Origin: an uncultured Flavobacterium sp.
GTDB lineage: Bacteria; Bacteroidota; Bacteroidia; Flavobacteriales; Flavobacteriaceae
Length of the DNA stretch: 64,000 bases
Direction of reading: 5' to 3'
Assembly (NCBI GenBank): GCA_943912855.1
Contig: CALTVC010000008.1
Span: 105,718-169,717, forward strand
Shown: in pieces, positions 16,334 to 24,679 of the stretch
Position numbering within the stretch: the first letter of the stretch is position 1
Layout of the letters: every line of letters begins with the position of its first letter
Translations under genes and position numbers: made by a program
The notes under the pieces: generated by a model
The model's database searches: none
Told to the model about the DNA's origin: nothing
What the model saw: the letters and a program-made list of their open reading frames with translations, nothing else

Positions 16334-17104
16334 ATGCTTAAAAAAATATTCTTTAGTTTCTTTTGTTTGTTGCTATTAGCTTCCTGCAAAGATGAAAAGG
16401 CGGGCCGGCAAGAGACTACCCGGGATAATGAGCAGGAAATAACTAAAGAATTTGAAGCGATTAAACATAATAATAAAGCCCTTATTCTTATAGATGATTT
16501 GGTTTTATATAATAAGCGACTGAAAGCTATTGGTGAGACAAATGTGCAGTATGGGGAGTTGGTAAACATTGACAGTATTTCTAAAAAGCGCATGAATATT
16601 ACGGGCAAAGGCGACCGTTGTAACGAATATAACTTAGTGCATATAGCCACTCCAAAATTTAAAGGCTGGATTGAGGGGAAAAACATATTTGAATACCTGC
16701 ATGATAAGCGCGATACAATTTTTAATGCCGGAAATGTTCAATTCAAACTTTATGCTACCAAGAATTTTGCAATAGGTGCTTCAGATGATGATGGGCTTAC
16801 CTTTTGTGGAGATAATAACCCTGTGATACTGCATAATTCTAAATATAACTTTGAAGGCTTTGTACCTGTTCAAAAGCATTCGGATTATACGGATGGATAC
16901 ATGGTCATGGATGATTTTGATGGTTGGTTAGATAAGATAAAGAGCGTAGCCTTTACTGACAATGTACTTACTGTTGTTGTTTTTAGGGAATACCAGGAAG
17001 GAAGTGCAGACATTACTTTGGAGATAAAATTATTGCCCAATGGATACAAGGGGAAAGTTATAAACTACGTACGCCGAGAACTCGAACCTGAATCTGAAAA
17101 TTAA
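16334..17104 (+). CDS. Lipoprotein with SH3-like segment
   Basis: A 256-residue predicted lipoprotein: signal MLKKIFFSFFCLLLLASC with the lipobox Cys at 18, then a charged linker. The middle part (about 60-110) has the pattern of a bacterial SH3-like domain ending KGWIEGKNIFEYL. The C-terminal half is beta-rich and unassigned. Only 4 bases separate it from the TatD-like gene, so they may share a transcript. I do not recognise the family; a peripheral envelope role is inferred from the lipobox only. Confidence 0.75.
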   Translation: MLKKIFFSFFCLLLLASCKDEKAGRQETTRDNEQEITKEFEAIKHNNKALILIDDLVLYNKRLKAIGETNVQYGELVNIDSISKKRMNITGKGDRCNEYNLVHIATPKFKGWIEGKNIFEYLHDKRDTIFNAGNVQFKLYATKNFAIGASDDDGLTFCGDNNPVILHNSKYNFEGFVPVQKHSDYTDGYMVMDDFDGWLDKIKSVAFTDNVLTVVVFREYQEGSADITLEIKLLPNGYKGKVINYVRRELEPESEN

Positions 17105-17108
17105 ATTT

Positions 17109-17747
17109 ATGCTCTACAATCTACATACACACCAGTACACCAACAACCCCAATGTTTTTGAGGTCGTAAATAAATACCCTTATGAGGCTATTGATGTACC
17201 ACAATTTTCAACCGGAATCCATCCGTGGCATATCGATGTGGATAAACTCGATGAGCATCTTGCGATTATAGAACAACGCCTTCAGTTGCCCGAATGCCTT
17301 GCATTGGGCGAGTGCGGACTGGACAAACGTATCGAAATTCCGCTTGAAGTACAGGTAACCGTGTTTGAAAAACAATTATTGTTGGCAAAAAAATACCAAA
17401 AACCCGTAATTTTGCATCTTGTTGCTGCGTTTCAGGAACTCATAGAGATTAAAAATCGCCTGAAGGTAGATGTGCCCATGGTGGTGCATGGCTTCAGTAA
17501 GAATGCACAGGTGGCAAAACAATTGCTGGATAACGGTTTTTACCTTTCGTTTGGTAAGTATCTGTTGCGTAATCCTGAGCTGAGCGAGGTGTTTGCATCG
17601 GTGCCTGAAGATAGGTTTTTACTGGAAACCGACATGATAGCAGAAACCCTGTCAGAGGTCTACGACAAGGCGGCAACAGCAAGAAACATGGAATTGGATA
17701 CGCTTACCGCAAAGGTAGCGGCTAACTTTAAACGTATATTTATATAA
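17109..17747 (+). CDS. TatD-family metal-dependent hydrolase (short form)
   Basis: A 212-residue TatD-like protein, about 50 residues shorter than Escherichia coli TatD. Metal-binding motifs are visible: HTH near residue 6 (LHTHQY), GECGLDK near 75, a His in PVILHLV near 105, VHGFS near 132 and LETD near 178. The family comprises metal-dependent DNases and related phosphoesterases. Similar short forms are standard in Bacteroidota. The stop overlaps the tcdA start by one base, so the two are translationally coupled. Confidence 0.9.
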   Translation: MLYNLHTHQYTNNPNVFEVVNKYPYEAIDVPQFSTGIHPWHIDVDKLDEHLAIIEQRLQLPECLALGECGLDKRIEIPLEVQVTVFEKQLLLAKKYQKPVILHLVAAFQELIEIKNRLKVDVPMVVHGFSKNAQVAKQLLDNGFYLSFGKYLLRNPELSEVFASVPEDRFLLETDMIAETLSEVYDKAATARNMELDTLTAKVAANFKRIFI

Positions 17748-18463
17748 TGGCAATATGGCAGGAAAGGGCCGAACTGTTGTTTAAAACAGAAGGTCTTGAA
17801 AAACTTAAAAACTCTAAAGTGATGGTAGTGGGCCTTGGTGGTGTGGGCTCGTTTGCAGCCGAATTTTTGGCAAGGGCAGGCGTGGGCAACATGACCATCG
17901 TAGATGGCGATACGGTAGATATTACCAACATTAACCGTCAGTTGCCTGCATTGCACAGCACGGTAGGCCAGCCTAAAGTAACCATAGTAGGCGACAGGCT
18001 TATGGACATTAACCCGGAGCTGAACCTTACCCGCATAGAGGAGTTTCTTTCGCCGGAGCGTGCTTTTGAGCTGGTAACACCTGAGTTTGATTATGTGCTG
18101 GACTGCATAGACAGCATTACGCCAAAGCTTAACCTGATTATTGCTGCCAAGCGTAAAAAGGTTAAGATTATAAGCAATATGGGCGCAGGTGGTAAATATG
18201 AGGCTTCTAAGGTTCGTGTTGCTGATATTAGTAAGACGGATGTGTGTCCGCTTGCTAAAACGGTACGTAAACGTCTTAAAAAAGAAGGAATAACTAAAGG
18301 GGTTAAAGCTGTATTCTCTGTAGAAACTCCAGACCAGAGTAGCCTAAAAATGACCAACGGGCTTAACTTTAAAAAATCGTTCTTCGGTACTAACAGCTGG
18401 ATGCCCGCATTGTTTGGGCTACATGCTGCCGAAACGGTAGTGTGTCATATACTGAAAAAGTAA
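17747..18463 (+). CDS. tcdA: tRNA threonylcarbamoyladenosine dehydratase
   Basis: A 238-residue ThiF/E1-like enzyme. It activates threonylcarbamoyladenosine (t6A37) of tRNA with ATP to form the cyclic ct6A. The nucleotide-binding loop is VVGLGGVGSFAAEFLARAGVG near residue 27 (motif GLGGVGS), with Arg/Asn/Gln of NRQLPAL and the DCIDSITPKL segment. The C-terminal part (NSWMPALFGLHAAE) is typical of TcdA rather than ThiF or MoeB. It is coupled to the TatD-like gene. Confidence 0.93.
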   Translation: MAIWQERAELLFKTEGLEKLKNSKVMVVGLGGVGSFAAEFLARAGVGNMTIVDGDTVDITNINRQLPALHSTVGQPKVTIVGDRLMDINPELNLTRIEEFLSPERAFELVTPEFDYVLDCIDSITPKLNLIIAAKRKKVKIISNMGAGGKYEASKVRVADISKTDVCPLAKTVRKRLKKEGITKGVKAVFSVETPDQSSLKMTNGLNFKKSFFGTNSWMPALFGLHAAETVVCHILKK

Positions 18464-18499
18464 GTTTTAGTATATATACCTATCTTTAGGTACAAAAAT

Positions 18500-18531
18500 G
18501 AAAATTTCCCCACTAATGGGGATTTTTTTTT
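18500..18531. promoter_or_regulatory. Dyad/terminator hairpin: GGGG-ATTAGT type
   Basis: A stem CCCCA/TGGGG with flanking GAAAATTT and a run of nine T residues lies 37 bases after tcdA. It works as an intrinsic terminator. Its core ACTAATGGGGATTTT is repeated in inverted orientation at 21503-21530, just after the response-regulator gene, so it may also be a regulator site for the operon that starts at 18579. Confidence 0.6.
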
Positions 18532-18578
18532 ATGTACTATTAATGATTTTTGTATTATTAACCTAAAATTAAGTACAA

Positions 18579-19097
18579 ATGCTAAATGCTATTTATTCGG
18601 GATCGGGAGAATACGATGGGGCAACGCTTATGGCTACTTACAGTGCGTATTTGCCAGACTTGCCAGAAGACTCTGCTTATGAGTTTAATACAGGTGTTGT
18701 TTACAACATTTCATGTAAAGCATATCCTAACAGGATATTGATTTTTATGAGGGTTAAGGATGGTGCAAACTATGATTTAACATCGGTTACAAACGACGGT
18801 AATACTACCGACACGCCAAAGACAATTATGTTTAGTCTTCATTCTAATTTTGTTCAGGACATAAACAGTAACTGTATAAAGCTTGAAACCGATAAAGACA
18901 TTGATCTTTTCCTGTTCCATGACCAGTATTATGATGTTTCTTATGTAGAAAAAAATCTGTTTTGCAAACCTGCAACAGACTTTGAAATTCCGCCAAAACC
19001 AGGTGAAGACGAAAGTGATTTAGAGTCGCCTGTAATTATCATACCTAAAAAGGGTAGGCCGGGCAAGCTGGTTATTAAAAGTGTAGTAAAACTTTAA
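18579..19097 (+). CDS. Hypothetical protein preceding the two-component system
   Basis: A 172-residue protein that I do not recognise. It has no signal peptide or membrane segment, is rich in Asp/Tyr/Asn, and its last 35 residues are a Pro/Glu/Asp linker (PPKPGEDESDLESP) followed by a basic beta-like end. It starts 10 bases upstream of the kinase gene and so most likely belongs to the same transcript as the kinase and regulator. It could be an accessory or output protein of that system; nothing in the sequence proves it. Confidence 0.7.
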   Translation: MLNAIYSGSGEYDGATLMATYSAYLPDLPEDSAYEFNTGVVYNISCKAYPNRILIFMRVKDGANYDLTSVTNDGNTTDTPKTIMFSLHSNFVQDINSNCIKLETDKDIDLFLFHDQYYDVSYVEKNLFCKPATDFEIPPKPGEDESDLESPVIIIPKKGRPGKLVIKSVVKL

Positions 19098-19106
19098 AGC
19101 ACATAA

Positions 19107-20894
19107 ATGTCTAATAAGAGATGTTTTTTCTTAAAACTAATCCTTATGCTTACACTATTGTATAGTGTAAGGGTTAGTTCTCAATACAACAAGGAGCTGT
19201 TAGAAATTTCGAAAAGAGCTCCTAAAGAATTGCCGGCAGTACTTATTAAGGAACTTAAAGCCATTGATGTAAAGACTTTATCTCCGGCAGATAAGGCTTT
19301 GTACAACACAACGCTGTCTAATTATTATCAGTATACCAATCAGGATGATGTAGCACTTAAACTACTGCTTGAGGCCAAGAAAACCTATAAGCAATTGGAT
19401 AGTATAGATGCTATGATGGATACAAATCTTAAGATATACATTGTTATTTATTACAGTAACACAAATACTACAGATCCTGTAAATTATCTTAGAGAATATG
19501 TTGCTTACGCGGAAAAAAAAGGTGATAAAACCAAAATGATGAATGCTTACATTTTCATGGGAGATTATTATCTGGGTACTGAAGATGTAAAGCTGAGCAA
19601 AAAATATTATTCCAGGGCGCTGGAACTTGAAAAAACCGTGCACGATGAAGGCACTACGTTTGCGGTTTATAATAACATGTCGCAAATATACAGCGGGATT
19701 ACACATGAGCCGGATTCGGCTATTTATTATCTTAATAAAAATCTGCCTTACCTGGAAAAGAAAGGTACAATAGAGGATTATTCTTATTACTATTCTAACA
19801 TGGCAGGTGCCTACACGGCAAAAAAACAGTATGGCAAGGCCATAGAACTGCTCCTGAAGGATTTTAAGCTGAAAACGGAGCGTGCAGAATACGGATACAA
19901 ACAGGCTACAGCCGAACAGTTATATAAGGTTTACAAAGAAGCAGGCGATTATAAAAATGCCTTTAAGTTTCAGGAGTTGGCGTATCAGTACAGCGACAGC
20001 ATGAAGGAACACGAGCGGAACATTGCAAAAAAAGACATTGATACGCGCTATCGTGCCCGCGAAAAAGAACTTGAGAACAAGGTGCTTAAAAGCGATATTA
20101 AAGCCAGTAGGCTTGTAATGTACATAATAGCAGCTGTGAGTGTTGCACTAATTGCTTTAGGATTTTTGATTGTAAAAAATGCGAGGCGTAAAGAAAAAAT
20201 AAGCTTTCAGGAAAAGGAAATAGAACAGCAAAAGCTTGAAAAAGCATTAAAAGACCACGAGTTGCAAAGTATAGATATTATGCTCGAAGGGCAGGAGCGT
20301 GAACGTCAGCGTATAGCTAATGACCTGCATGATAACCTGGGCAGTATGCTTGCTACGCTGAAGCTGAACTTTGAAAACCTGAAGATGCGTAAAAACGGTA
20401 CAGATGCTACCGAAAATGTTTTGTTTGAACGTACAGACAGTCTTATAGATGAAGCTTATCATAAGGTACGCAGACTGGCACACGGCAAAAATGCGGGAGT
20501 ACTATCCAGTGAGGGGTTGATACCAGCACTGGAGAAGCTTACTGAAAAAATATCCATTCCCGGTAAGCTGGAGCTACAGTTTATTCCGTATGGGTTTAGC
20601 CAGCGACTGGATAATCAGCTTGAAATAGCCATATTCCGTACCATACAGGAGCTGTCTACAAACATAATCAAGCATAGCCAGGCATCTGAAGCTACAGTCC
20701 AGCTTACGCACCATGAAGATTGCATAAATATAATTATTGAAGACGATGGCGTAGGGTTTGCTCCCGAAAAAGTAACATCTGACGGTATGGGACTCGATTC
20801 AATAAAGAAAAAAATAACCCAACTGAACGGTACACTCGAAGTAGATAGTACCCCAGGTAAAGGGACAACCATAATAATAGACTTACCCGTATGA
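19107..20894 (+). CDS. Sensor histidine kinase with TPR sensor (HisKA_3 type)
   Basis: A 595-residue kinase. A signal/anchor lies at the N-terminus, then a periplasmic tetratricopeptide-like helical array (about 30-310), one membrane segment (about 332-352, VMYIIAAVSVALIALGFLIV), a coiled coil, the HisKA_3 dimerisation box (RIANDLHDNLGSMLA, phospho-His near residue 408) and a C-terminal HATPase (ELSTNIIKHSQA; DDGVGF; GMGLDSI). This is the LytS/NarX-like class that pairs with LuxR-type regulators. Its stop overlaps the regulator start by 4 bases, so the pair is cognate. The signal sensed is unknown. Confidence 0.95.
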   Translation: MSNKRCFFLKLILMLTLLYSVRVSSQYNKELLEISKRAPKELPAVLIKELKAIDVKTLSPADKALYNTTLSNYYQYTNQDDVALKLLLEAKKTYKQLDSIDAMMDTNLKIYIVIYYSNTNTTDPVNYLREYVAYAEKKGDKTKMMNAYIFMGDYYLGTEDVKLSKKYYSRALELEKTVHDEGTTFAVYNNMSQIYSGITHEPDSAIYYLNKNLPYLEKKGTIEDYSYYYSNMAGAYTAKKQYGKAIELLLKDFKLKTERAEYGYKQATAEQLYKVYKEAGDYKNAFKFQELAYQYSDSMKEHERNIAKKDIDTRYRAREKELENKVLKSDIKASRLVMYIIAAVSVALIALGFLIVKNARRKEKISFQEKEIEQQKLEKALKDHELQSIDIMLEGQERERQRIANDLHDNLGSMLATLKLNFENLKMRKNGTDATENVLFERTDSLIDEAYHKVRRLAHGKNAGVLSSEGLIPALEKLTEKISIPGKLELQFIPYGFSQRLDNQLEIAIFRTIQELSTNIIKHSQASEATVQLTHHEDCINIIIEDDGVGFAPEKVTSDGMGLDSIKKKITQLNGTLEVDSTPGKGTTIIIDLPV

Positions 20895-21502
20895 TAAAAT
20901 TAGCGATAGCCGAAGACCATCAGGCGCTTATAGATGGCATGAAGGTATTTCTGGAGTACGAAACCGACCTGCAAATTGTAGGTGAAGCTGGTAATGGCGA
21001 CCGTCTTTTAGACATAGTACGCAGTAAAAACCCTGATGTGGTGCTTACCGACATAAGAATGCCAGTTATGGATGGTATTACCGCTACACGCCATATAAAA
21101 AAGGAATTCCCGAATTGTAAGGTAATAGCCTTTAGTATGTTTGAGCAGGAAGAAGCCATACAGCAAATGCAGGATGCCGGGGCATCCGGGTATATCCTTA
21201 AGAACTCATCGTTAAAAAATGTACTCGAAGCCATACGTACGGTATACCGTGGCGAAACGTATTTTGATAGTGGCTTAAAAAAACAGGAGAAAACAGATAG
21301 TGATGAAGTGCCGCTAAGCAAACGAGAAAAAGAAATCCTGAAGCTGGTAGGGGAGGGTAAAACATCGCAGGAAATAGCCGATACACTTTTTATAGGAAAG
21401 GCAACGGTAGATACGCACCGTAAAAACATCCTTAAAAAATTGAACCTTCAGGGCAAGAGTGAGCTTATGCGTTACTCTATGGAAAAGAAGTACGATTTTT
21501 AA
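20891..21502 (+). CDS. LuxR/NarL-family response regulator
   Basis: A 203-residue regulator. The receiver domain (about 1-120) has acidic residues in AEDHQ, the phospho-acceptor Asp in VVLTDIRMPVMDG (near residue 55) and the Lys of YILKNSS. The C-terminal DNA-binding domain (about 140-200) has LSKREKEILKLVGEGKTSQEIA and the recognition helix GKATVDTHRKNILKK. It is coupled to the kinase. A dyad directly after its stop and its inverted copy at 18500 are candidate binding sites. Confidence 0.97.
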   Translation: MIKLAIAEDHQALIDGMKVFLEYETDLQIVGEAGNGDRLLDIVRSKNPDVVLTDIRMPVMDGITATRHIKKEFPNCKVIAFSMFEQEEAIQQMQDAGASGYILKNSSLKNVLEAIRTVYRGETYFDSGLKKQEKTDSDEVPLSKREKEILKLVGEGKTSQEIADTLFIGKATVDTHRKNILKKLNLQGKSELMRYSMEKKYDF

Positions 21503-21530
21503 GTGAAAATCCCCATTAGTAGGTATTTTC
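21503..21530. promoter_or_regulatory. Imperfect dyad, inverted copy of the 18500 element
   Basis: GAAAATCCCCATTAGTAGG with a mirrored TATTTTC. Read on the minus strand it matches the 18500 element over ACTAATGGGGATTTT and the outer GAAAAT. It lies just upstream of promoter-like sequence for a possible small RNA. A weak terminator is an alternative reading, but no T-run follows. Confidence 0.5.
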
Positions 21531-21559
21531 TTGGATTGATATTATACGCAAATTTGCAC

Positions 21560-21671
21560 CGACGACATGTATAACTAAGACAAGAGGGGAAATTTATATT
21601 TCAAATTATTAGTTATTTGTAGTTGGTTTAGGACTCAGAAAGCCACGGCATTGCCGTGGCTTTCTTTTTTT
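21560..21671 (+). ncRNA. Candidate small RNA between regulator and lpoB-like gene
   Basis: The 247-base gap has no open frame but ends in a strong terminator at 21639-21671 that lies 137 bases beyond the regulator stop. At 21549-21556 is CAAATTTG followed by CACC, which differs from the -7 consensus at one base. Together these suggest a transcript of about 110 nt. A long 3' UTR of the regulator is the alternative. No known RNA family is recognised. Confidence 0.35.
21639..21671 (+). terminator. Strong intrinsic terminator
   Basis: An 11-bp GC-rich stem AAAGCCACGGC/GCCGTGGCTTT with a 3-base ATT loop, followed by C and seven T residues. Confidence 0.9.
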
Positions 21672-21748
21672 GGCATGTATTTTGTTTACGCAATCTTAAA
21701 ACGAATCATTTTTAATATATTTACATCAATCAAAAAACAAAGCACATT

Positions 21749-22336
21749 ATGAAAAATTATACGCTTAGCATTGTTGCAGCTCTTACCATAGCTTTTACTT
21801 CAGTAAACTGTTCAACCAAAGTTACCCGTGTTAGCGAAAATTCTGTAACCGATATAAGTGGTCGCTGGAACGATACAGACTCTCGTCTTACTGCCGAAGA
21901 AATCACTGCCGAACTTATGGACCACTCTTGGTATAGTACTTTTGCGTCTGAAAACGCGGGCAAAAAACCGGTGCTTATTGTAGGCATCATTACAAACAAA
22001 TCACACGAACACATAGCCAGCGAAACTTTTTCTAAAGACATAGAAAAAGCGGTAATTAACTCTGGTCGCATCAGGCTGGTACAGGCAGGGAACATGCGCG
22101 AAGAAATCAGGGCTGAACGCGCTGATCAGCAAAACAATGCTTCGCAAAGCACAATGAAAAAGTTCGGTTTAGAACATGGAGCTGATTTTATGCTTCAGGG
22201 TACAATAAACTCTATTGTAGACGAGAAAAAGAAAGAAAAAGCGGTATTCTACCAAATAGACCTGGAGCTTACCAATATCCAGACCAACGAAAAGGTGTGG
22301 ATAGGTGACAAAAAAATTAAAAAAGTTATTCAGTAA
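21749..22336 (+). CDS. LpoB-like lipoprotein (PBP activator family)
   Basis: A 195-residue predicted lipoprotein: signal MKNYTLSIVAALTIAFTSVNC with Cys21. The rest matches the LpoB/YcfM pattern: SRLTAEEITAELM, KPVLIVGIITNKSHEHI, FSKDIEKAVINSGRIRLV, a Gln/Asn-rich loop, and GADFMLQGTINSIVD. LpoB in enterobacteria is an outer-membrane lipoprotein that activates PBP1B. In Bacteroidota it is typically encoded with a COG3014 lipoprotein, as here (28-base gap). The activator role is inferred from family only. Confidence 0.88.
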   Translation: MKNYTLSIVAALTIAFTSVNCSTKVTRVSENSVTDISGRWNDTDSRLTAEEITAELMDHSWYSTFASENAGKKPVLIVGIITNKSHEHIASETFSKDIEKAVINSGRIRLVQAGNMREEIRAERADQQNNASQSTMKKFGLEHGADFMLQGTINSIVDEKKKEKAVFYQIDLELTNIQTNEKVWIGDKKIKKVIQ

Positions 22337-22363
22337 ATAACGGCAATTTTCTTTTCTGAACAG

Positions 22364-24214
22364 ATGAAAAAAGCCAGTCTGCTTATTGCCGCCCCTTTAA
22401 AGGCGGCACTTTTAATCTTACTGCTTACCCTTGCGTCTTGTGCTACCTATAACATGAAGACTGCAGAGGTACAGCAGGAGATTATGAACGGGCAGTTCCG
22501 TAAAGCCTCTGAACTTGCCGATAAGAACAAGTTTTTAGGCAATAAAAGGAATAGGCTGCTCTACTACTTTGAAAAAGGTAAAATAGAGCACATGGACGGC
22601 AACTATAAAGAAAGTAATGCGTTTTTTGAAAAAGCCTACATTCTTATAGACGATGGAATAAAATCCAATGCGGGTTATGCTCTGGCAGCCACGTTTACTA
22701 ACCCTATGGCTGCGCCTTACAAAGGTGAGGACTTTGAAAAAGTAGCCATTCATTACTACATGGCGCTTAACTATTTTATGATGGGTCAACCCGATGAGGC
22801 ATTGGTAGAAGCCAAACGCATCAACATAAAATTGTTACAGCTTAACGATAAATATACCGATAATAAGAACAAATACACTCAGGATGCCTTTAGCCAAATC
22901 CTTCAGGGTATCATATACGAATCTACCGGCGATATAAATAACGCTTTTATAGCCTATCGTAATGCTGAGGAAATTTATACGGCAAACGGAGGGAGTTACT
23001 TTGGTGTAACTATGCCTGAGCAACTGAAACAGGATTTACTTCGTACATCGTACAATCTTGGTTTTACACAAGAGTATAACGATTACGTTAAGAAATTCGG
23101 GATTACAAATCCATCAGTTCCGGCGAAATACAACGATGCCGAGGCAATCATCTTCTGGGAAAACGGCCTTGCTCCCATAAAAGACCAGATTGTGATTACA
23201 GCATCGGGCGGTGGGCATTTCTTTTACGGTTCGTATATGGAAGACGGCATAGTACACGATATTCTTTTGCCTATTCCTTTCGGTACAAATCTGGGCAGTA
23301 TCAATGCCATTGCCATACCTAAATACGGTCGTAGTTACAGCTATTATGGTAAGGCTTCGGTACTGGTAAACGGCAAGGAGAGTTATTTTCAGACGGCTGA
23401 GGATTATTACCCTATAGCCAAACAATGTTTGCAAGACCGCATGCTGCGCGAAGCTGTAAACATGGCGGTGCGCTTTGCAGCTAAAAAAGGAGGGAGTAGT
23501 CTTTTGGGCGAAATAGCGAAACAAACCTTGGGCGAAGATGGTGGGGACCTTGTAAAACTGGCTGCCGATGCTGCCGGTGCCATTACCGAAAAAGCTGATA
23601 CACGAAACTGGCAGTCGTTACCGGCTACCATAGGCTATACCCGTGTACCGCTTACACAGACGGGCGAAAACAAGTTCATCATAAAAAAATACGGTCCAAA
23701 CAATGTGGTAGATACAGATACCATTACAATTCCGTATAGGCGTGGATTGCAGGTGGTGAATTATTTCGATTTGGGGCGTACGCAAATATTACCACAACCT
23801 AAGACGGATGCCGTTACAGGAGCTCCTATTCCAGACGGCTCTACTATAAAACCTGATGCCAAGTTTGCTGCCAAGTACGATAAATGGGTTGATACACCTA
23901 AGGGAATTTCGTATAAGTTGTCGTACTATCCGCAAACCATAGACGGGCGTACCGTATGGGGGAAAAAGGTTTTGTTTAAGACTGGTGGTACTGCTAATGT
24001 TAAAGTTACCTATACTATTACCGACAAGCCCTATACAGACAAAATGAAAGTGGTATCTTTAGAAGAGTTTGAAAAACTGGATAGGGAAAGGAAGGCTGCC
24101 GATGTGTACTATTATCTTACTGATACGGTTAAGGCAGGTGCCGAAACTCCCGGGTGGTATCCGTTTGTGCAGGAAAGCGCAGATGTTTACCTTACCATCT
24201 TTAAAACCGAATAA
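22364..24214 (+). CDS. COG3014-family lipoprotein
   Basis: A 616-residue lipoprotein (signal ending LTLASC, Cys at about 26). The first 250 residues are helical TPR-like repeats (YYFEKGKIEHMDGNYKESNAFFEKAY; YMALNYFMMGQPDEALVEAKR). A central beta-rich domain and a C-terminal part with long Lys/Thr-rich strands follow. The family is known only as a companion of LpoB-like genes. It is longer than the usual COG3014 protein of about 450 residues because of the C-terminal extension. Outer-membrane association is inferred from the lipobox. Confidence 0.85.
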   Translation: MKKASLLIAAPLKAALLILLLTLASCATYNMKTAEVQQEIMNGQFRKASELADKNKFLGNKRNRLLYYFEKGKIEHMDGNYKESNAFFEKAYILIDDGIKSNAGYALAATFTNPMAAPYKGEDFEKVAIHYYMALNYFMMGQPDEALVEAKRINIKLLQLNDKYTDNKNKYTQDAFSQILQGIIYESTGDINNAFIAYRNAEEIYTANGGSYFGVTMPEQLKQDLLRTSYNLGFTQEYNDYVKKFGITNPSVPAKYNDAEAIIFWENGLAPIKDQIVITASGGGHFFYGSYMEDGIVHDILLPIPFGTNLGSINAIAIPKYGRSYSYYGKASVLVNGKESYFQTAEDYYPIAKQCLQDRMLREAVNMAVRFAAKKGGSSLLGEIAKQTLGEDGGDLVKLAADAAGAITEKADTRNWQSLPATIGYTRVPLTQTGENKFIIKKYGPNNVVDTDTITIPYRRGLQVVNYFDLGRTQILPQPKTDAVTGAPIPDGSTIKPDAKFAAKYDKWVDTPKGISYKLSYYPQTIDGRTVWGKKVLFKTGGTANVKVTYTITDKPYTDKMKVVSLEEFEKLDRERKAADVYYYLTDTVKAGAETPGWYPFVQESADVYLTIFKTE

Positions 24215-24224
24215 CACCATTGCC

Positions 24225-24599
24225 ATGAAAAAACTTTTCACATTATTAGCGCTAATGCTGTTTTTATCGGGCTTTGCCCAGGATAAAGACGGCTGGCAGG
24301 ACTGGGAAAAAACCAGCTGTTACAGCAAAATCATGTTCAGGCTGAAATACCAAGGTAAAAACGGTACACGACACATTTGGAAAGTACAGTTCAGGAGTGA
24401 GTATGATAGTACCATTTCGTTTAACTACCGCGTGGGTGATGATAACCTGGATAATCAGCCTACCACGCACCGTAAAGTGTTGTATGGTAAAGCGATAAGT
24501 CCTGAAGCAGAGATCTATGCCGATACCGATAATATTTTCCTGATTGTAGATAAAGTAAGCCTCTCGGCCTATCCGCAAAATTTCATTACCTGCGAATAA
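24225..24599 (+). CDS. Small secreted hypothetical protein
   Basis: A 124-residue protein with a signal peptide (MKKLFTLLALMLFLSGFAQ), then a beta-rich domain with two cysteines (TSCYSKIMFRLKYQG near residue 31 and the C-terminal ITCE). These may form a disulfide. I chose ATG 24225 because it begins the signal peptide; an in-frame longer version would overlap the preceding gene. It follows the COG3014 gene by 10 bases and is probably the third gene of that operon. Function unknown. Confidence 0.8.
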   Translation: MKKLFTLLALMLFLSGFAQDKDGWQDWEKTSCYSKIMFRLKYQGKNGTRHIWKVQFRSEYDSTISFNYRVGDDNLDNQPTTHRKVLYGKAISPEAEIYADTDNIFLIVDKVSLSAYPQNFITCE

Positions 24600-24679
24600 T
24601 TCTTTTAACCTTATTTTACGGGGTTTAGATGGAAGATTATCGAATTATTTATAATTTTACGCCAGTTTAAAAACCATTA

